From Oscarella lobularis (taxonomy: Eukaryota > Porifera > Homoscleromorpha > Homosclerophorida > Oscarellidae): a stretch of DNA of 64,000 bases. Shown here in pieces: positions 11,912-22,530 of this stretch (the stretch's first letter is position 1; each line of letters begins with the position of its first letter). Below the pieces are notes generated by a model. The model made no database searches, was not told the origin of the DNA, and was given only the letters and a program-made list of their open reading frames with translations. Position numbers and translations under genes: made by a program. The stretch spans positions 2,480,001 to 2,544,000 of the forward strand of contig NC_089186.1 in NCBI RefSeq assembly GCF_947507565.1, read 5' to 3'.

Positions 11912-13850
11912 CTATTTCGTCGCTCTGTAGTGTTTGAGTGAAAGAAAGAACCAGAGACTCGCTGAAAATGCGAACCACCAGCGATAGACAACAATATACC
12001 AGTGAGAAAGACCTAAATACACTATTATTCAGACACTTTCCTATAGAAATTTCTAGACTATACGCACCTAGAATGCCAGTGAAAGGAAAGAGACTAAAAT
12101 CAGCTAGGAAAAATCCAAAGGTGCGACAGAATTCAAGGTAAGGAGCGTAGGATCTATAGTAGGGAGCCAGTTATATATGTCACGTGTAAGAAAAAGTTTT
12201 TTCTTCCCAATACTTTTTGTCAAGAAGTGCTCCATAGCAGTAGAAGCTTGTCATGACTAGTATAACGCCTAAGGTGACAGTCGAATATAGAAGAACCTAA
12301 AATCTACGTTTACACGTCAGAAAAAAATTCCCTCTCTACGTCTCTCTGCCTTTTGTTTGTATCCGAGAAAGGTGAAGAGAAGTACAGAGAGTAGAAAATG
12401 TATGAGAACGTAGTAGGTAGCCCAGTAGGGTAGAGAAGAATTATACTGTTTTGCGTTTGCGTAATTCACGTCCGGAATGTCGTTGATGTCTCCCAAACGC
12501 GGTTTCCCCGGAGCCCAACCAGGCCCGTTAAACAATACCCCCAGCTAATAAAATTAAAATGATCCATATTAATTAATTTCGGAAGTGAATCTAAGTTTAC
12601 TATTTGCCTTATTTTTGAGCCCTTTGATTGTCCATACCCGCCCCATCATGTGCTTATAGTGATGTATCTAAGATAAGGATGACTCCTCTACTGTATATGC
12701 TGAAATTCACTAACTTGGCCCCACACTGGATCCCACGTATTTAAAGAGTGAGTTAGCCCGTAAACAACCGGCTCTTCCTCAGCTTGAAATGTGCCTAGTA
12801 TGAGACTAATGTAGCAGAACGAATTGTATAATTTTTTTCTACCAAAAAGACGATCCCAAATGATGAGTGTACCGCCGTAATTTTTGTCAATGCAATAACG
12901 ATTTCGACCGTGGTGAACGCGATGATGACTGGGCGTATTGAGTATGTATTCTAATGGGCCTAGCGACTTAATCAACTATGAATAATACACATAATTAATT
13001 AATTATTGAAACTTTTAAAAACTAAGCGCACTTGCGTGTGAATCCAAAACTGATATAACAAATTGAATTGCTTGTGAACGAAAAATACCGAAGGGGGAAT
13101 AGCAATAGCCATAGGTACGTAAAAGATCTAGGAGTAGATAGAATTGCCAATGGCAACCAGACGCGCGCGCTAGGCTCACCCAACCCACGTAAGTCTGCAC
13201 AGCCCCTTGTCTAAGTGCCGTCGACAAATTATAGTCCTCCGAACTATGGTGAGTTTGATGGGTTGCCCAAAATGCATTCACTTCTGAAAATTAATTTTTA
13301 TAGATAATGTGGTGGCTCTGCTTTTTGCACGTGACCACCGTGAATGGCTCTGTGAAAGAAATAGAAGCAAAAGTCCATGGCGAAAAAGCAGAGCCACCAC
13401 GTGTACGCCGAATTCCAAGGCAAATCGAAATAATTGTAGCGTTCGTAGAACCACACGTAGGCGCTAAGTTCCAGCGTCATGACAACCATTCTATAGTACG
13501 CGTGCGCAGTGGAACACGGGACTTTCGAATTTCTGTGTACGGGTGTTCGTACTTGGTCATTTGGCTCGTCATTCCCGCCGCTATCGAATTGATTCCGTCG
13601 TTGATTCGTATTCGAGGCGCTAGGCCGGTGATCGTCGATAGAATCGCCTCGATAGCGATTGCGCCGAGAAAGTAGGGAGTTGCCTGAAGAGAGAAGATAC
13701 GTTCGATTGCCTTTATCTTACGAACGTACCGTCTACCTCTTCCACGTAGTCCGGAACGTCTTGGTGTCTTGCGAATTGACTTTCTGACGGCGGAACGAGG
13801 TAAAAGAGCTGTCGTACGCCTTTGAATGCGTACGTTGTGTTCGCTCCCAT
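11912..13850 (-). CDS. AGMO: AGMO copy B, alkylglycerol monooxygenase
   Basis: AGMO is a membrane di-iron fatty-acid-hydroxylase-superfamily enzyme of the ER. It cleaves ether lipids using tetrahydrobiopterin (family knowledge). Exon 1 starts [20 protein letters not shown] and ends QDVPDYVEE. Then follow the membrane exon [20 protein letters not shown], the exon [20 protein letters not shown], and the histidine clusters HRAIH, HQTHH and HHRVHH. The cytosolic [13 protein letters not shown] region and C-terminal membrane helices end HYRATK. Length and exon order match full-length AGMO. Its start lies 100 bp from the stop of copy C on the same strand, so the copies are head-to-tail with very short spacers. 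Confidence 0.9.
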
Positions 13851-13950
13851 TTTTTCTTAATCCGGGAGCTCCGACACGATACATTTCGACGATCACGTGG
13901 TATTGATTATTTCCTCAGTTTCTAAGTAGAGCACTCAAAGTGATAAAAAA

Positions 13951-15889
13951 TTACAGACACTCACAACAAAGTAGTGCAATTTCTACAGCTCTGTAGTGTT
14001 TGAACGACAGAACAAACCAGAGACTTGCCGAAAATGCGAACCACCAGCGATAGATAAGGGCGAACCAGTGAGAAAGCCCTAAACACGATATTCAGATACT
14101 TTCCTGTAGAAATTTCTAGACTATACGCACCTAGAATGCCAGTGAAAGGAAAGAGACTAAAATCAGCTAGGAAAAATCCAAAGGTGCGACAGAATTCAAG
14201 GTAAGGAGCACAGGATCTATTATATAATGTCATGTGTACATAATAAAAAGTTTTCCCCTCATACTTTTTGTCGAAAAGTGCTCCATAGCAGTAGAGACTT
14301 GCCATGACTAGTATAACGCCTAAGGTGACGGTCGAATACGGAAGAACCTAAAATCTACGTTCATACGTCAGAAAAAAAGTCCCTCACTACGTCTCTCTGC
14401 CTTTTGTTTGTATCCGAGAAAGGTGAAGAGAAGTACAGAGAGTAGAAAATGTATGAGAACGTAGTAGGTAGCCCAGTAGGGTAGAGACGAATTGTACTGT
14501 TTTGCGGTTGCGTAATTGACGTCAGGAATGTCGTTGATGTCTCCCAAACGCGGTTTACCCGGAGCCCAACCAGGCCCCTTAAACAAAACCCCCAGCTAAT
14601 AAATGGAATTCTATTATTTCTGAAAGTTAATCTAGGTTTACTATTGCCTTATTTTTGAGCCCTTTGATTGCCCATACACGCTCCAATATGTGTTTATAGT
14701 GATGTATCTACAGTAAGAGCGACGTCACGCTATATACGTATTTATTATAAAATTCACTGACTTGAGCCCACACTGGATCCCACGTATTTACAGGGTGAGT
14801 CAGTCCGTAAACGACCGGCTCATTCTCAGCTTGAAACGTGCCTAGTATGAGAGTAATGTAGCAGAATGAATTGCATGATTTTTCTACCAAAAAGACGATC
14901 CCAGATAATGAGTGTTCCGCCGTAATTTTTGTCAATGCAATAGCGATTTCGACCGTGGTGAACGCGATGATGACTGGGCGTATTGAGTATGTATTCTAAC
15001 GGGCCTATCGACTTAATCAACTATGAATAATAATAAAATAATTAATTATTGAAAATTCTAAAAATTAAGCGCACTTGCGTGTGAATCCAAAACTGATATA
15101 ACAAATTAAATTGCGTGTGAACGAAGAAGACCGAAGGGGGAATGGCAATAGCCATAGGCACGTAAAAGATCTGAGAGTAGAGTCATGGAATTGCCCTTAG
15201 GAAAACTATAGTGGCTCACCCAAGATATGTAACTCTGTATGGCCCCTTGTCTAAGTGCTGTAGAAAAATTATAATCCTCTGAACTATGATGAGGTTGATG
15301 GGCCGCCCAAAATGCATTCACTTCTGAAAATTTAATTTTTGAAAATTAAAAATTTGGTGGCTCTGCTTTTTTGTGTTTCTTTGACCGTGGCCAGCTCTGT
15401 GGAAGAGATAGTAGCCGAGGTCCATGCCGAAAAAGCAGAGCCACCACGTGTACGCTGAATTCCAAGGCAAATTGAAGTAATTGTAGCGTTCATAGACCCA
15501 CACGTAGGCGCTGAGTTCGAGCGCCATGACGACCATTCTGCACGCATGCGCAGTAGACTCTTAATCGAATTTCTACTGTTTGTTTCTAACTTGGTCATTT
15601 GGCTTGTCAATCCCGCTGCTACTGAATTAATTCCATCGTTGATTCGCATTCGAGGCGCTAGGCCGGTGATTGTCGACAGAATCGCTTCGAGAATAATTGC
15701 GCCGAAGAAGTAGGGAAGGGCCTGGAGAATGAAAAGACTTTCGATCGCGTATATTTTACGAATGTACTGTCCTACCTCCTCTACGTAGTCTGGAACGTCT
15801 TGGCGTCGTTCGAATTGACTTTCTGACGGTGGAACGAGGTAGAAGAGCTGTCGTAGGCCCTTCAACGCGTACGTTTTGTTCGCTCCCAT
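13951..15889 (-). CDS. AGMO: AGMO copy C, alkylglycerol monooxygenase
   Basis: This full-length copy has the same exon order as copy [120 protein letters not shown] and [16 protein letters not shown] small deletion near 13989 relative to copy D removes the usual stop, so the C-terminus extends by about ten residues ([12 protein letters not shown]). The three histidine clusters for metal binding are intact. Protein-level divergence from B and D suggests duplication followed by drift rather than assembly redundancy. Confidence 0.88.
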
Positions 15890-16026
15890 TTTTTCTTAAT
15901 CCGGGAGCTCTGACACGATAATAATCATTTCGACGATCGCGTGGTATTTATCCCACAACTTATTTTTAAGTAGCGCACTCCAAGTGATAAAAAAATACAG
16001 ACACTCACAACAAAGTAGTGCAATTT

Positions 16027-17939
16027 CTACTGCTTCGTAGCTCTGTAGTGTTTGAACGACAGAAAGAACCAGAGACTTGCTGAAAATGCGAACCACCAGC
16101 GATAGATAACGTCAAACCAGCGAGAAAGCCCTAAACATAATATTCAGATACTTTCCTATAGAAATTTCTAGACTATACGCACCTAGAATGCCAGTGAAAG
16201 GAAAGAGACTAAAATCAGCTAGGAAATATCCAAAGGTGCGACAGAATTCAAGGTAAGGAGCATGGGATCTATAGTAGGAAGCCAGGCATATGTCACGTGT
16301 ACATAATAAAAAGTTTTCTTCCTGTATACTTTTTGTCAAAAAGTGCTCCATAGCAATAGAGGCTTGCCATGGTTAGTATCACGCCTAAGGTGACGGTCGA
16401 GCACGGAAGAACCTAAAATCTACGTTCATCTACGTCAGAAAAAAGTCCCTCTCTACGTCTCCCTGCCTTTTGTTTGGATCCGAGAATATTGAAGAAAAGT
16501 AGAGAGAGTAGAAAATGCATGAGAACGTAGTAGGTAGCCCAGTTGGGTAGAGAGGAATTATACTGTTTTGCGTTTGCGTGATTCACGTCAGGAATGTCGT
16601 TGATGTCTCCCAAATGCGGTTTCCCCGGAGCCCAACCAGGCCCCTTATACAAAACCCCCAGCTAATAAACGACATTCTATTATTTTTGAAAGTTAATCTA
16701 GGTGTACTATTGCCTTATTTTTGAGCCCTTTGATTGCCCATACACGCTCCAATATGTGTTTAAAGTGATGTATCTACAGTAAGAGCGACGTCACGCGGTA
16801 TATTAATTATAAAATTCACTGACTTGGGCCCACACTGGATCCCACGTATTTATAGGGTGAGTTAGCCCATAAACAACGGGCTCATTCTCAGCTTGAAACG
16901 TGCCTAGTATAAGACTAATGTAGCAGAACGCATTGCATGATTTTTTTTCTACCAAAAAGACGATCCCAGATAATGAGTGTTCCGCCGTAATTTTTGTCAA
17001 TGCAATAGCGATTTCGACCGTGGTGAACGCGATGATGACTGGGCGTATTGAGTATGTATTCTAACGGGCCTATCGACTTAATCAACTATGAATAATAAAA
17101 TATTCAATTATTGAAAATTCTCTAAAAATTAATCGTACTTGCGTGTGAATCCAAAACTGATATAACAAATTAAATTGCGCGTGAACGAAGAAGACCGAAG
17201 GGGGAATGGCAATAGCCATAGGCACGTAAAAGATCTGAGAGTAGAGAGTCACGGAAATGGGGAGGAAACTATAGTAGCTCTCACCCAAGACACGTAACTC
17301 TGTATTGCCCCTTGTCTAAGTGCCGTAGACAAATTATAATCCTCTGAACTATGATGAGGTTGATGGGTCGCCCAAAATGCATTCACTTCTGAAAATTTAA
17401 TTTTTAAAAATTAAAATTTGGTGGCTCTGCTTTTTGTTTGACCATGGCCCGCTCTGTGGAAGAAATAGTAACCAAGGTCCATTCCGAAAAAGCAGAGCCA
17501 CCACGTGTACGCTGAATTCCAAGGCAAATCGAAATAATTGTAGCGTTCATAGACCCACACGTAGGCGCTGAGTTCGAGCGCCATGACGACCATTCTGCAC
17601 GCATGCGCAGTGCACTCTTAATCGAATTTCTACTGTTTATTTCTAACTTGGTCATTCCGCTTGTCATTCCCGCTGTTAGTGAACTAATTCCATCGTTGAT
17701 TCGCATTCGAGGCGCTAGGCCGGTGATTGTCGACAGAATCGCTTCGAGAAGAATTGCGCCGAGGAAGTAGGGAGCCGCCTGAAGAATGAAGGGACTTTCG
17801 ATTGCGTTTATCTTACGAACGTGCTGTCTACCTCCTTTACGTAGTCCGGAACGTCTTGGTGTCTTGCGAATTGACTTTCTGACGGCGGAACGAGGTAGAA
17901 GAGCTGTCGTAGGCCCTTCAACGCGTACGTTTGGTTCAT
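16027..17939 (-). CDS. AGMO: AGMO copy D, alkylglycerol monooxygenase
   Basis: This is the fourth, most upstream copy. Exon 1 starts [20 protein letters not shown], differing from the MGAN start of B and C. Next come [86 protein letters not shown] and [20 protein letters not shown]. The C-terminal membrane exons end HYRATKQ. All introns are about 45-60 bp. Its start codon lies 49 bp from the start of a plus-strand zinc-finger gene, so this copy probably uses a shared bidirectional promoter that the downstream copies lack. Confidence 0.89.
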
Positions 17940-17988
17940 TTTTCTGCTTCTCCCTATCCGGGAACCTGAGTGTGGAACCTTCGGAAGA
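17940..17988. promoter_or_regulatory. 49-bp divergent spacer between AGMO copy D and GPATCH8-like gene
   Basis: Only 49 bp separate two divergent ATG codons (17939 on minus, 17989 on plus). Transcription must start inside this spacer or within the opposing genes. No TATA-like box is visible. Confidence 0.5.
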
Positions 17989-18417
17989 ATGGCATCGAAA
18001 AGCGGGGCTTTACGAGGCGATAACCGCTTCGATGACGACGAAGATCAAAAGGACGATGTAAAGAGAGCGTAGCGTAGGTCCAATTTGCTCAAAAACGGCG
18101 TTTTTCGACGAATAGGGAGTCGAATCGATCGAACAAAGAACAACAGAAATAAAAAAGGTACTAGATAGTCTTTAGACGAAATATCGCGTCGCGATCGCAA
18201 TCCATGACCAAATAAGGAGATTAGCATCGGCGCGATTTTTTTTTCTAAAAGGAGGAAGCGCGCGCTCGATCAACGGCTCATCTTAGACAATCGTACTATT
18301 GCGATTCGTGCAATAAACAATACTCAAACTACACCGAATTCGACAATCACGTCAATTCGTACGACCACGCCCACAGACAAGTTAGAATAGCAAGCACGTG
18401 ACTCCCTCAAATATAAC
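17989..18417 (+). CDS. GPATCH8/ZNF804-like U1-type zinc-finger protein, 5' part, cut by gap
   Basis: Three exons join in phase 0: MASKSGALRGDNRFDDDEDQ and two more residues; GVESIEQRTTEIKK; and EEARARSTAHLRQSYY followed by a C2H2 finger. The finger, CDSCNKQYSNYTEFDNHVNS with YDHAHRQ, is C-X2-C-X12-H-X6-H. The EFDN-H-x-NSYDHAH-K/R-Q block is characteristic of the GPATCH8/ZNF804 family of nuclear RNA/splicing-associated proteins. The exon ends in a good donor at about 18380, and the rest falls into the N gap. No G-patch is visible in the short acidic N-terminus, so the closer relative could be ZNF804. Confidence 0.7.
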
Positions 18418-18617
18418 NNNNNNNNNNNNNNNNNNNNNNNNNNNNNNNNNNNNNNNNNNNNNNNNNNNNNNNNNNNNNNNNNNNNNNNNNNNNNNNNNNN
18501 NNNNNNNNNNNNNNNNNNNNNNNNNNNNNNNNNNNNNNNNNNNNNNNNNNNNNNNNNNNNNNNNNNNNNNNNNNNNNNNNNNNNNNNNNNNNNNNNNNNN
18601 NNNNNNNNNNNNNNNNN
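18418..18617. other. Assembly gap (200 N)
   Basis: A run of 200 unknown bases, probably a fixed-size scaffold gap of unknown true length. It separates the 5' exons of the zinc-finger gene from the 3' half of an ankyrin-ROC-COR-Death gene. Any reading frame spanning it is an artefact. Confidence 0.99.
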
Positions 18618-18619
18618 AG

Positions 18620-20048
18620 ATTGTGAATCTGGGTCCTCAAATTTGTCTTCGACCGCAATGGTTGTGTCACAATGTGGTCGGTCCACTCCTCGCTCCACGC
18701 TACTTCCCGTTCGGCATGGCGTCTGAGAAATCCGGCGAAGTGTCATTAAAAGACATCGAGTCGGCTTTGAGAGCATTTGAGGTCCACGACCTCAAGAAAA
18801 GGGGAACACCATCTCTCTACACGGTGACAGTTGAAGAAGCGATTCGGGTTCTTCTTTGTCTAGATCTGTGCATTGAAGTGGAAAACTCACTCGGAAAGTT
18901 CCAGATACCCGCTCTTCTTCAGAATTCAATTCCTAAAGGCTCCTGGGGCGAAGATGCGATGTTTGACGTGTATCGTGGTCAGCGATACGAATGCTCTCTT
19001 CCCGTTGATATCATCTCGCCGTCGTCATTCGTCGTCTTTCAATCTCGCTGCTCTCGCATGGCCAAACCAACGAGTCGCGAGGCGTGGAAAGACGGCGTCA
19101 AATTAATAAGAATTGTCGACGACAAAGTGGTGGAGAGTCGCATTGAATTAGGAATAAAGAAAGGACACTGTTGTATCGATGTCATCCTTCGTTGGTCAAG
19201 CAAAAGAGCCTGTGAGGAAGTGGCGAAGGAGTTCCTGGCCGAAATTAAAGACATTATAATGCGAGCGTGCGACGAGAGAAGCCCAGGAGTTATTCTGAAC
19301 TGGTTCTACTTGGACAGCAAGCATCTGAAACAGATCGACGAAGACCCAGCAATCTATTCTATGACTGACGTAGAAATGAAGATAAGCCAGCACGCCTTTG
19401 ACCACGTCTTGTTTTCGGTTCGTCCGGAGAAAGGCCATTATTCTTCCGTCCGAAATTTGTCTATACTGACTGAAGAGGAGGTATTTGGAAGGAATGCATT
19501 ATTGATTCTCTGTGTAGAATTCATGATTCTAGGTGTCAGCCTCTCGAAGGGGGAAGAGAATCTTATCTCCTCGTGCTGGTGAGACGAGGCAAGACAATCC
19601 CACAAAGGTAGAATCGTCAGGAGTATATATGTTGCTCTAGTTTTTATTCAATTGTTTGCTTCTCTTAGGAGGACGCAGTTCCACACGTTGCGGCGTTGCC
19701 TGGTATTGAACTGCAAGTCTAAATTGTCTTTTCTGAAACTCTTTTTATTCAGTTACATTTCCGGCGGATGAGGAATTCGTATCAGAGGATCTAATGAAAA
19801 CGTGTGCAGCCTTCAAAGGATCCAAATGGGAAGATCTCGGCTGTCTTCTCGTCGGCCTTGAAAAAATTGAAAACATTCGCAAACCGTATGACGGCAACTT
19901 CGTGCACATGCTTAAGGTGCTCGAAGAGTGGAACGCGGCGGAACCACGAACCGTAGGCCAGCTCCTCGCCGCTTTTGAGACAGTTGGTGTGAACCGAGTT
20001 CATATTAAAGAGAAATACGAAGAGCTACGCAGAACTGTGCTCAAGTAA
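18620..20048 (+). CDS. COR-Death C-terminal half of a DAPK-like ROCO protein (copy E1)
   Basis: The gene enters from the gap at an exon starting IVNLGPQICLRPQWLCHNVV-GPLLAP, the COR-type segment. It continues FDVYRGQRYECSLPVDIISP, SPGVILNWFYLDSKHLKQI and, after short introns, the tail MKTCAAFKGSKWEDLGCLLV...RTVGQLLAAFETVGVNRVHI. This is a six-helix Death domain pattern. The parallel gene at 61.3-64 kb shows that ankyrin repeats and a ROC GTPase normally precede this part, as in DAPK1 without the kinase. The open frame ending at 19582 is an intron read-through; splicing at 19481 and 19533 restores the frame. Family knowledge: ROC-COR modules dimerise and bind GTP, and Death domains recruit adaptors. 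The N-terminus is lost in or before the gap. Confidence 0.78.
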
Positions 20049-20390
20049 GTACATATAATTTTTATAGTTATTTTGACGATTTTCCATTTTCATTCTTGAT
20101 TTTTACTTTTGCACATCCTTCTCGAAATACCACGTGACCCCGATAAATAAGCATCAACGAGGGAAATGTAAGGGTTTCTTCTTTTCGTACGATTCCGCCA
20201 TTCGTTTTACGCATGCTTAGGTCGTTTACTTGGTTCCTATAGTGTTCAGTTCGGAAACATTAGCGAATTAGCTCAAGACGCGGCGAATCGAGGTAAAGAA
20301 GTACGAGAAGGCTCATCGGTTGATAAATAGATCTAAAACGTATTCGAATTCTTTAGATGACCTTGCAATCAAAGCAGTAAAGAACGAGAA
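20049..20390. promoter_or_regulatory. Spacer before the SLC12A8 fragment
   Basis: No coding exon is seen. The stretch carries a motif reading CGAGAAGGCTCATCG (20305-20319) that recurs near 21426 and 22579, tying this spacer to the other members of the cluster by duplication. It presumably contains the promoter of the SLC12A8 fragment. Confidence 0.45.
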
Positions 20391-21150
20391 ATGTCGAACG
20401 GGGCCCCCATGGCGGAAACGATGGAACTCGAACCGTTTCCTCCAATTTCTACGTCGCCCGAGTCGACGCCCGCGTCGCAACGTCGCTCAAGCGGAAGATC
20501 GTTTCCTCAAATTCGCGTAACAGCGATCGACGACGAAGATAGCGAGCTATTTCGCGAATTACACGAGGTAAGATCGCTGAAGAGCCCCGCCCCCACACGC
20601 TGAGCTTCCTCATTACACAGGACAAGGACAAACCGTGGTGGAAAACAAACTTTTTCATACGCGAACCAATTCGTTTCGCAACGTGGGACGGTGAGAAAAC
20701 GCCTCGACGTCATAAATGCATATTTACGATCTGAATTCCAGGCGTTTTCACATCATGCATCCTAAACATATTTGGAGTCGTAATCTTCCTCAGATCCGGT
20801 TGGATGGTCGTAAGAAACCTCACACACAAATAATAAATAATTGAATTTATTAATTGAATTTTTTCTAAGGGCAATGCTGGCCTTGGTCTCTCCGCTCTCA
20901 TGATTTTTTTCACAGTGGGCGTGGCTCTTATAACAACGTTCTCTGTGAGTGGATTATGTTCTCGAGTTCAAGTGGGTCCAGGTGGCGTCTACTTCGTTCT
21001 TTCTCACGTCTTGGGAGGAAGACTCGGAGGCGTTCTGGGAACACTATACGTCTTCGGACAGGTAAAAGAAAAAATCAATAAAATATTTAATATACGTGTT
21101 CTCTTATAAGGCGATCTCTATTTCCTTATATGATTTTTGAGCTCTCTGTA
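20391..21150 (+). pseudogene. SLC12A8-like cation-chloride cotransporter, 5' exons only
   Basis: Exons encode [80 protein letters not shown] and VGPGGVYFVLSHVLGGRLGG with VLGTLYVFGQ. This is the cytosolic N-terminus and first three membrane segments of SLC12A8, with WWKT, TWDGVFTSC-x-NIFGVV-x-FLR and LYVFGQ all matching the family. The next exon reads AISISLYDF and stops; nothing after it resembles the remaining nine or so helices. The transporter is therefore truncated by a rearrangement near 21140. A short transcript from it could still be made, but not a working transporter. Confidence 0.85.
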
Positions 21151-21603
21151 CTCGATTTATCATTGGTTCATTTTCAAATTCAAACGAAGGTTAATTAATT
21201 AAACAATTCATTTGTACATTTTTAATTTTGTTTCTTTTAGCGGACGAATTGAAGGGTTGTAAAGCGGAACTTTGGAAGGCCAATCAAGATCCAGAATTCA
21301 AATATGAGACATTTTGTCGTTTTCTTCACCACAGCAACTGTTGTCATGGCGATCTGCGCAAACCAGATTTAGCTCATAAAGAGATAAATTCGCACTTCCG
21401 AAGACGAGTCGTGGTAAAGAAGTCCGAGAAGGCTCATCGATTGATGATGCTGAGGGATTGTGTTCAAAGTAATCAAGATTTGAGAGGGGATGACGTTTCT
21501 TCTGTATTCCTTTCCTTGACATTATTAGGGCGTGGCGCGCTGGGTCATTACTATACGGGCATCGAAATTATTAAGCGTTGCGCATGCGCACATCATATGT
21601 GTA
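21151..21603 (+). other. Duplicated 3'-end/promoter block with a possible Death-domain exon remnant
   Basis: After a pyrimidine-rich acceptor near 21240, an open stretch encodes ADELKGCKAELWKANQDPEF and CRFLHHSNCCHGDL. The amphipathic spacing is like the second half of a Death domain, but I cannot confirm it. From about 21410 the sequence is a diverged duplicate of about 22560-22853 (shared GTAATCAAGATTTGAGAG and GCGCATGCGCA blocks). It serves as the upstream region of the gene starting at 21604. Confidence 0.4.
21579..21590. promoter_or_regulatory. NRF1-like palindrome TGCGCATGCGCA
   Basis: A perfect palindrome matching the vertebrate NRF1 consensus lies 13 bp upstream of the ATG at 21604. 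The paralogue starting at 22854 carries the same core (22831-22841) at the same distance, so the element is conserved while much of the flank has diverged. Confidence 0.6.
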
Positions 21604-22530
21604 ATGAGTAGATTCTCTTCGGCGAAAAAAGCGAAGATAGACGTGGAACCGCTGCTTGTAAGGCAGTAATGGTCGATTAATAGAGTGCGATCGAACAGCA
21701 AGATTGTCGCTTTTAAGATGAGATTCGTTTTTTCGCGAAAAGAATCCGTAGAATTCCCCGAAACGATTTCGCTCTTCTAAAATTGTTATTGGCAAAGACT
21801 TGTTGTTTGCGCAGAGGCAGAGAGGGATCTCGGCTGTTCGTTCTACGATCGATCGATTGGCCAAGATAATCGAGAAGTGGGAAAATGAGGATGAATTACG
21901 CCGTTTTCTTTCTACAGAAAAAGGATTTCGATCTGATCAGGTATGAAATGGTCGCGTTTTTCATCCCAGCAGACCATTCTATTCTCCTTTTCGTTAGTAC
22001 TCCTATGACTTTTCACTAATTCACTATGTGGCGGGAAGAGAGTGTAATTCGGCGGAATTAGCCGATGAGTGGCTCAGCTATGCGCTTGGGCAAAACAATC
22101 AAGACATTGAAGAGGAATCAGGATTGGTATGAATACGTTTTGGATTGCCTGGAAGCTGGCAAAATCACGTACAGTTGGTCCAGGGGCGTCGCCACCGGCA
22201 CAGCAAGCCCGGCCCGAGCCGGGCCAATGTTTTCCAAAATAAAAAATATTTTTAGCTAGATAAACCGAGCCAAAATAATTTCTGTTAGAAATTCTTCATT
22301 CTCTAAGTAATTACGGTAAACATTGACGAAACCATTGCACAAGTGGGCGTGGTCGAAAAAATTTTCGCGCCCACAAAGGGGCGCAAACAAATCTCTTTCT
22401 ATAAGCCGGGCCAAACGAAAAATCAACGCGACGCCCCTGTGGTCAGCTGTTGAAGTGGTTTAGGGAGGTTGGTGTGGATCGTAGTAATATTGAAGAGAAG
22501 TATGAAGAGCTGTTTGGAGACTCGGAGTAA
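21604..22530 (+). pseudogene. Deletion derivative of the ROCO-Death family, split by a MITE (copy E2)
   Basis: The exons are MSRFSSAKKAKIDVEPLL; then RSTIDRLAKIIEKWENEDEL with RRFLSTEKGFRSDQ; then FSLIHYVAGRECNSAELADE with WLSYALGQNNQDIEEESGL. These are paralogous to the N-terminus of the gene at 22854. The next recognisable coding piece is already the Death-domain end VGQLLKWFREVGVDRSNIEE with KYEELFGDSE, paralogous to the tail of copy E1. Ankyrin, ROC and COR exons are therefore missing. The last exon is interrupted by a 259-bp element with stop codons (22181-22439). Before insertion it may have been a short N-term/Death adaptor-like protein; now it looks dead unless spliced around. Confidence 0.72.
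22181..22439. mobile_element. MITE with 12-bp TIRs and 5-bp target duplication
   Basis: The termini are CAGGGGCGTCGC and its exact reverse complement GCGACGCCCCTG. The flanks are TGGTC at 22176-22180 and TGGTC at 22440-22444. The interior is non-coding, with an additional CCCGGCCCGAGCCGGG palindrome near the left end and a related CCGGGCC near the right end. CAG...CTG ends are hAT-like, but hAT elements normally duplicate 8 bp, so I leave the superfamily open. Removing the element and one TGGTC restores the Death-domain reading frame. Confidence 0.88.

Noticed and set aside
13498-17612. GCGCATGCG-like NRF1 sites inside AGMO introns (about 13500, 15545, 17600)
   Set aside because: They lie in a duplicated internal intron, not at a start site; conservation is explained by recent tandem duplication.
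18045-18227. Minus-strand 60-residue hydrophobic frame
   Set aside because: It overlaps well-supported plus-strand exons and introns of the zinc-finger gene and has no family similarity.
18324-19582. Open frames running across the N gap
   Set aside because: The gap has no sequence; the frame before it belongs to a zinc-finger gene and the frame after it to a ROCO gene.
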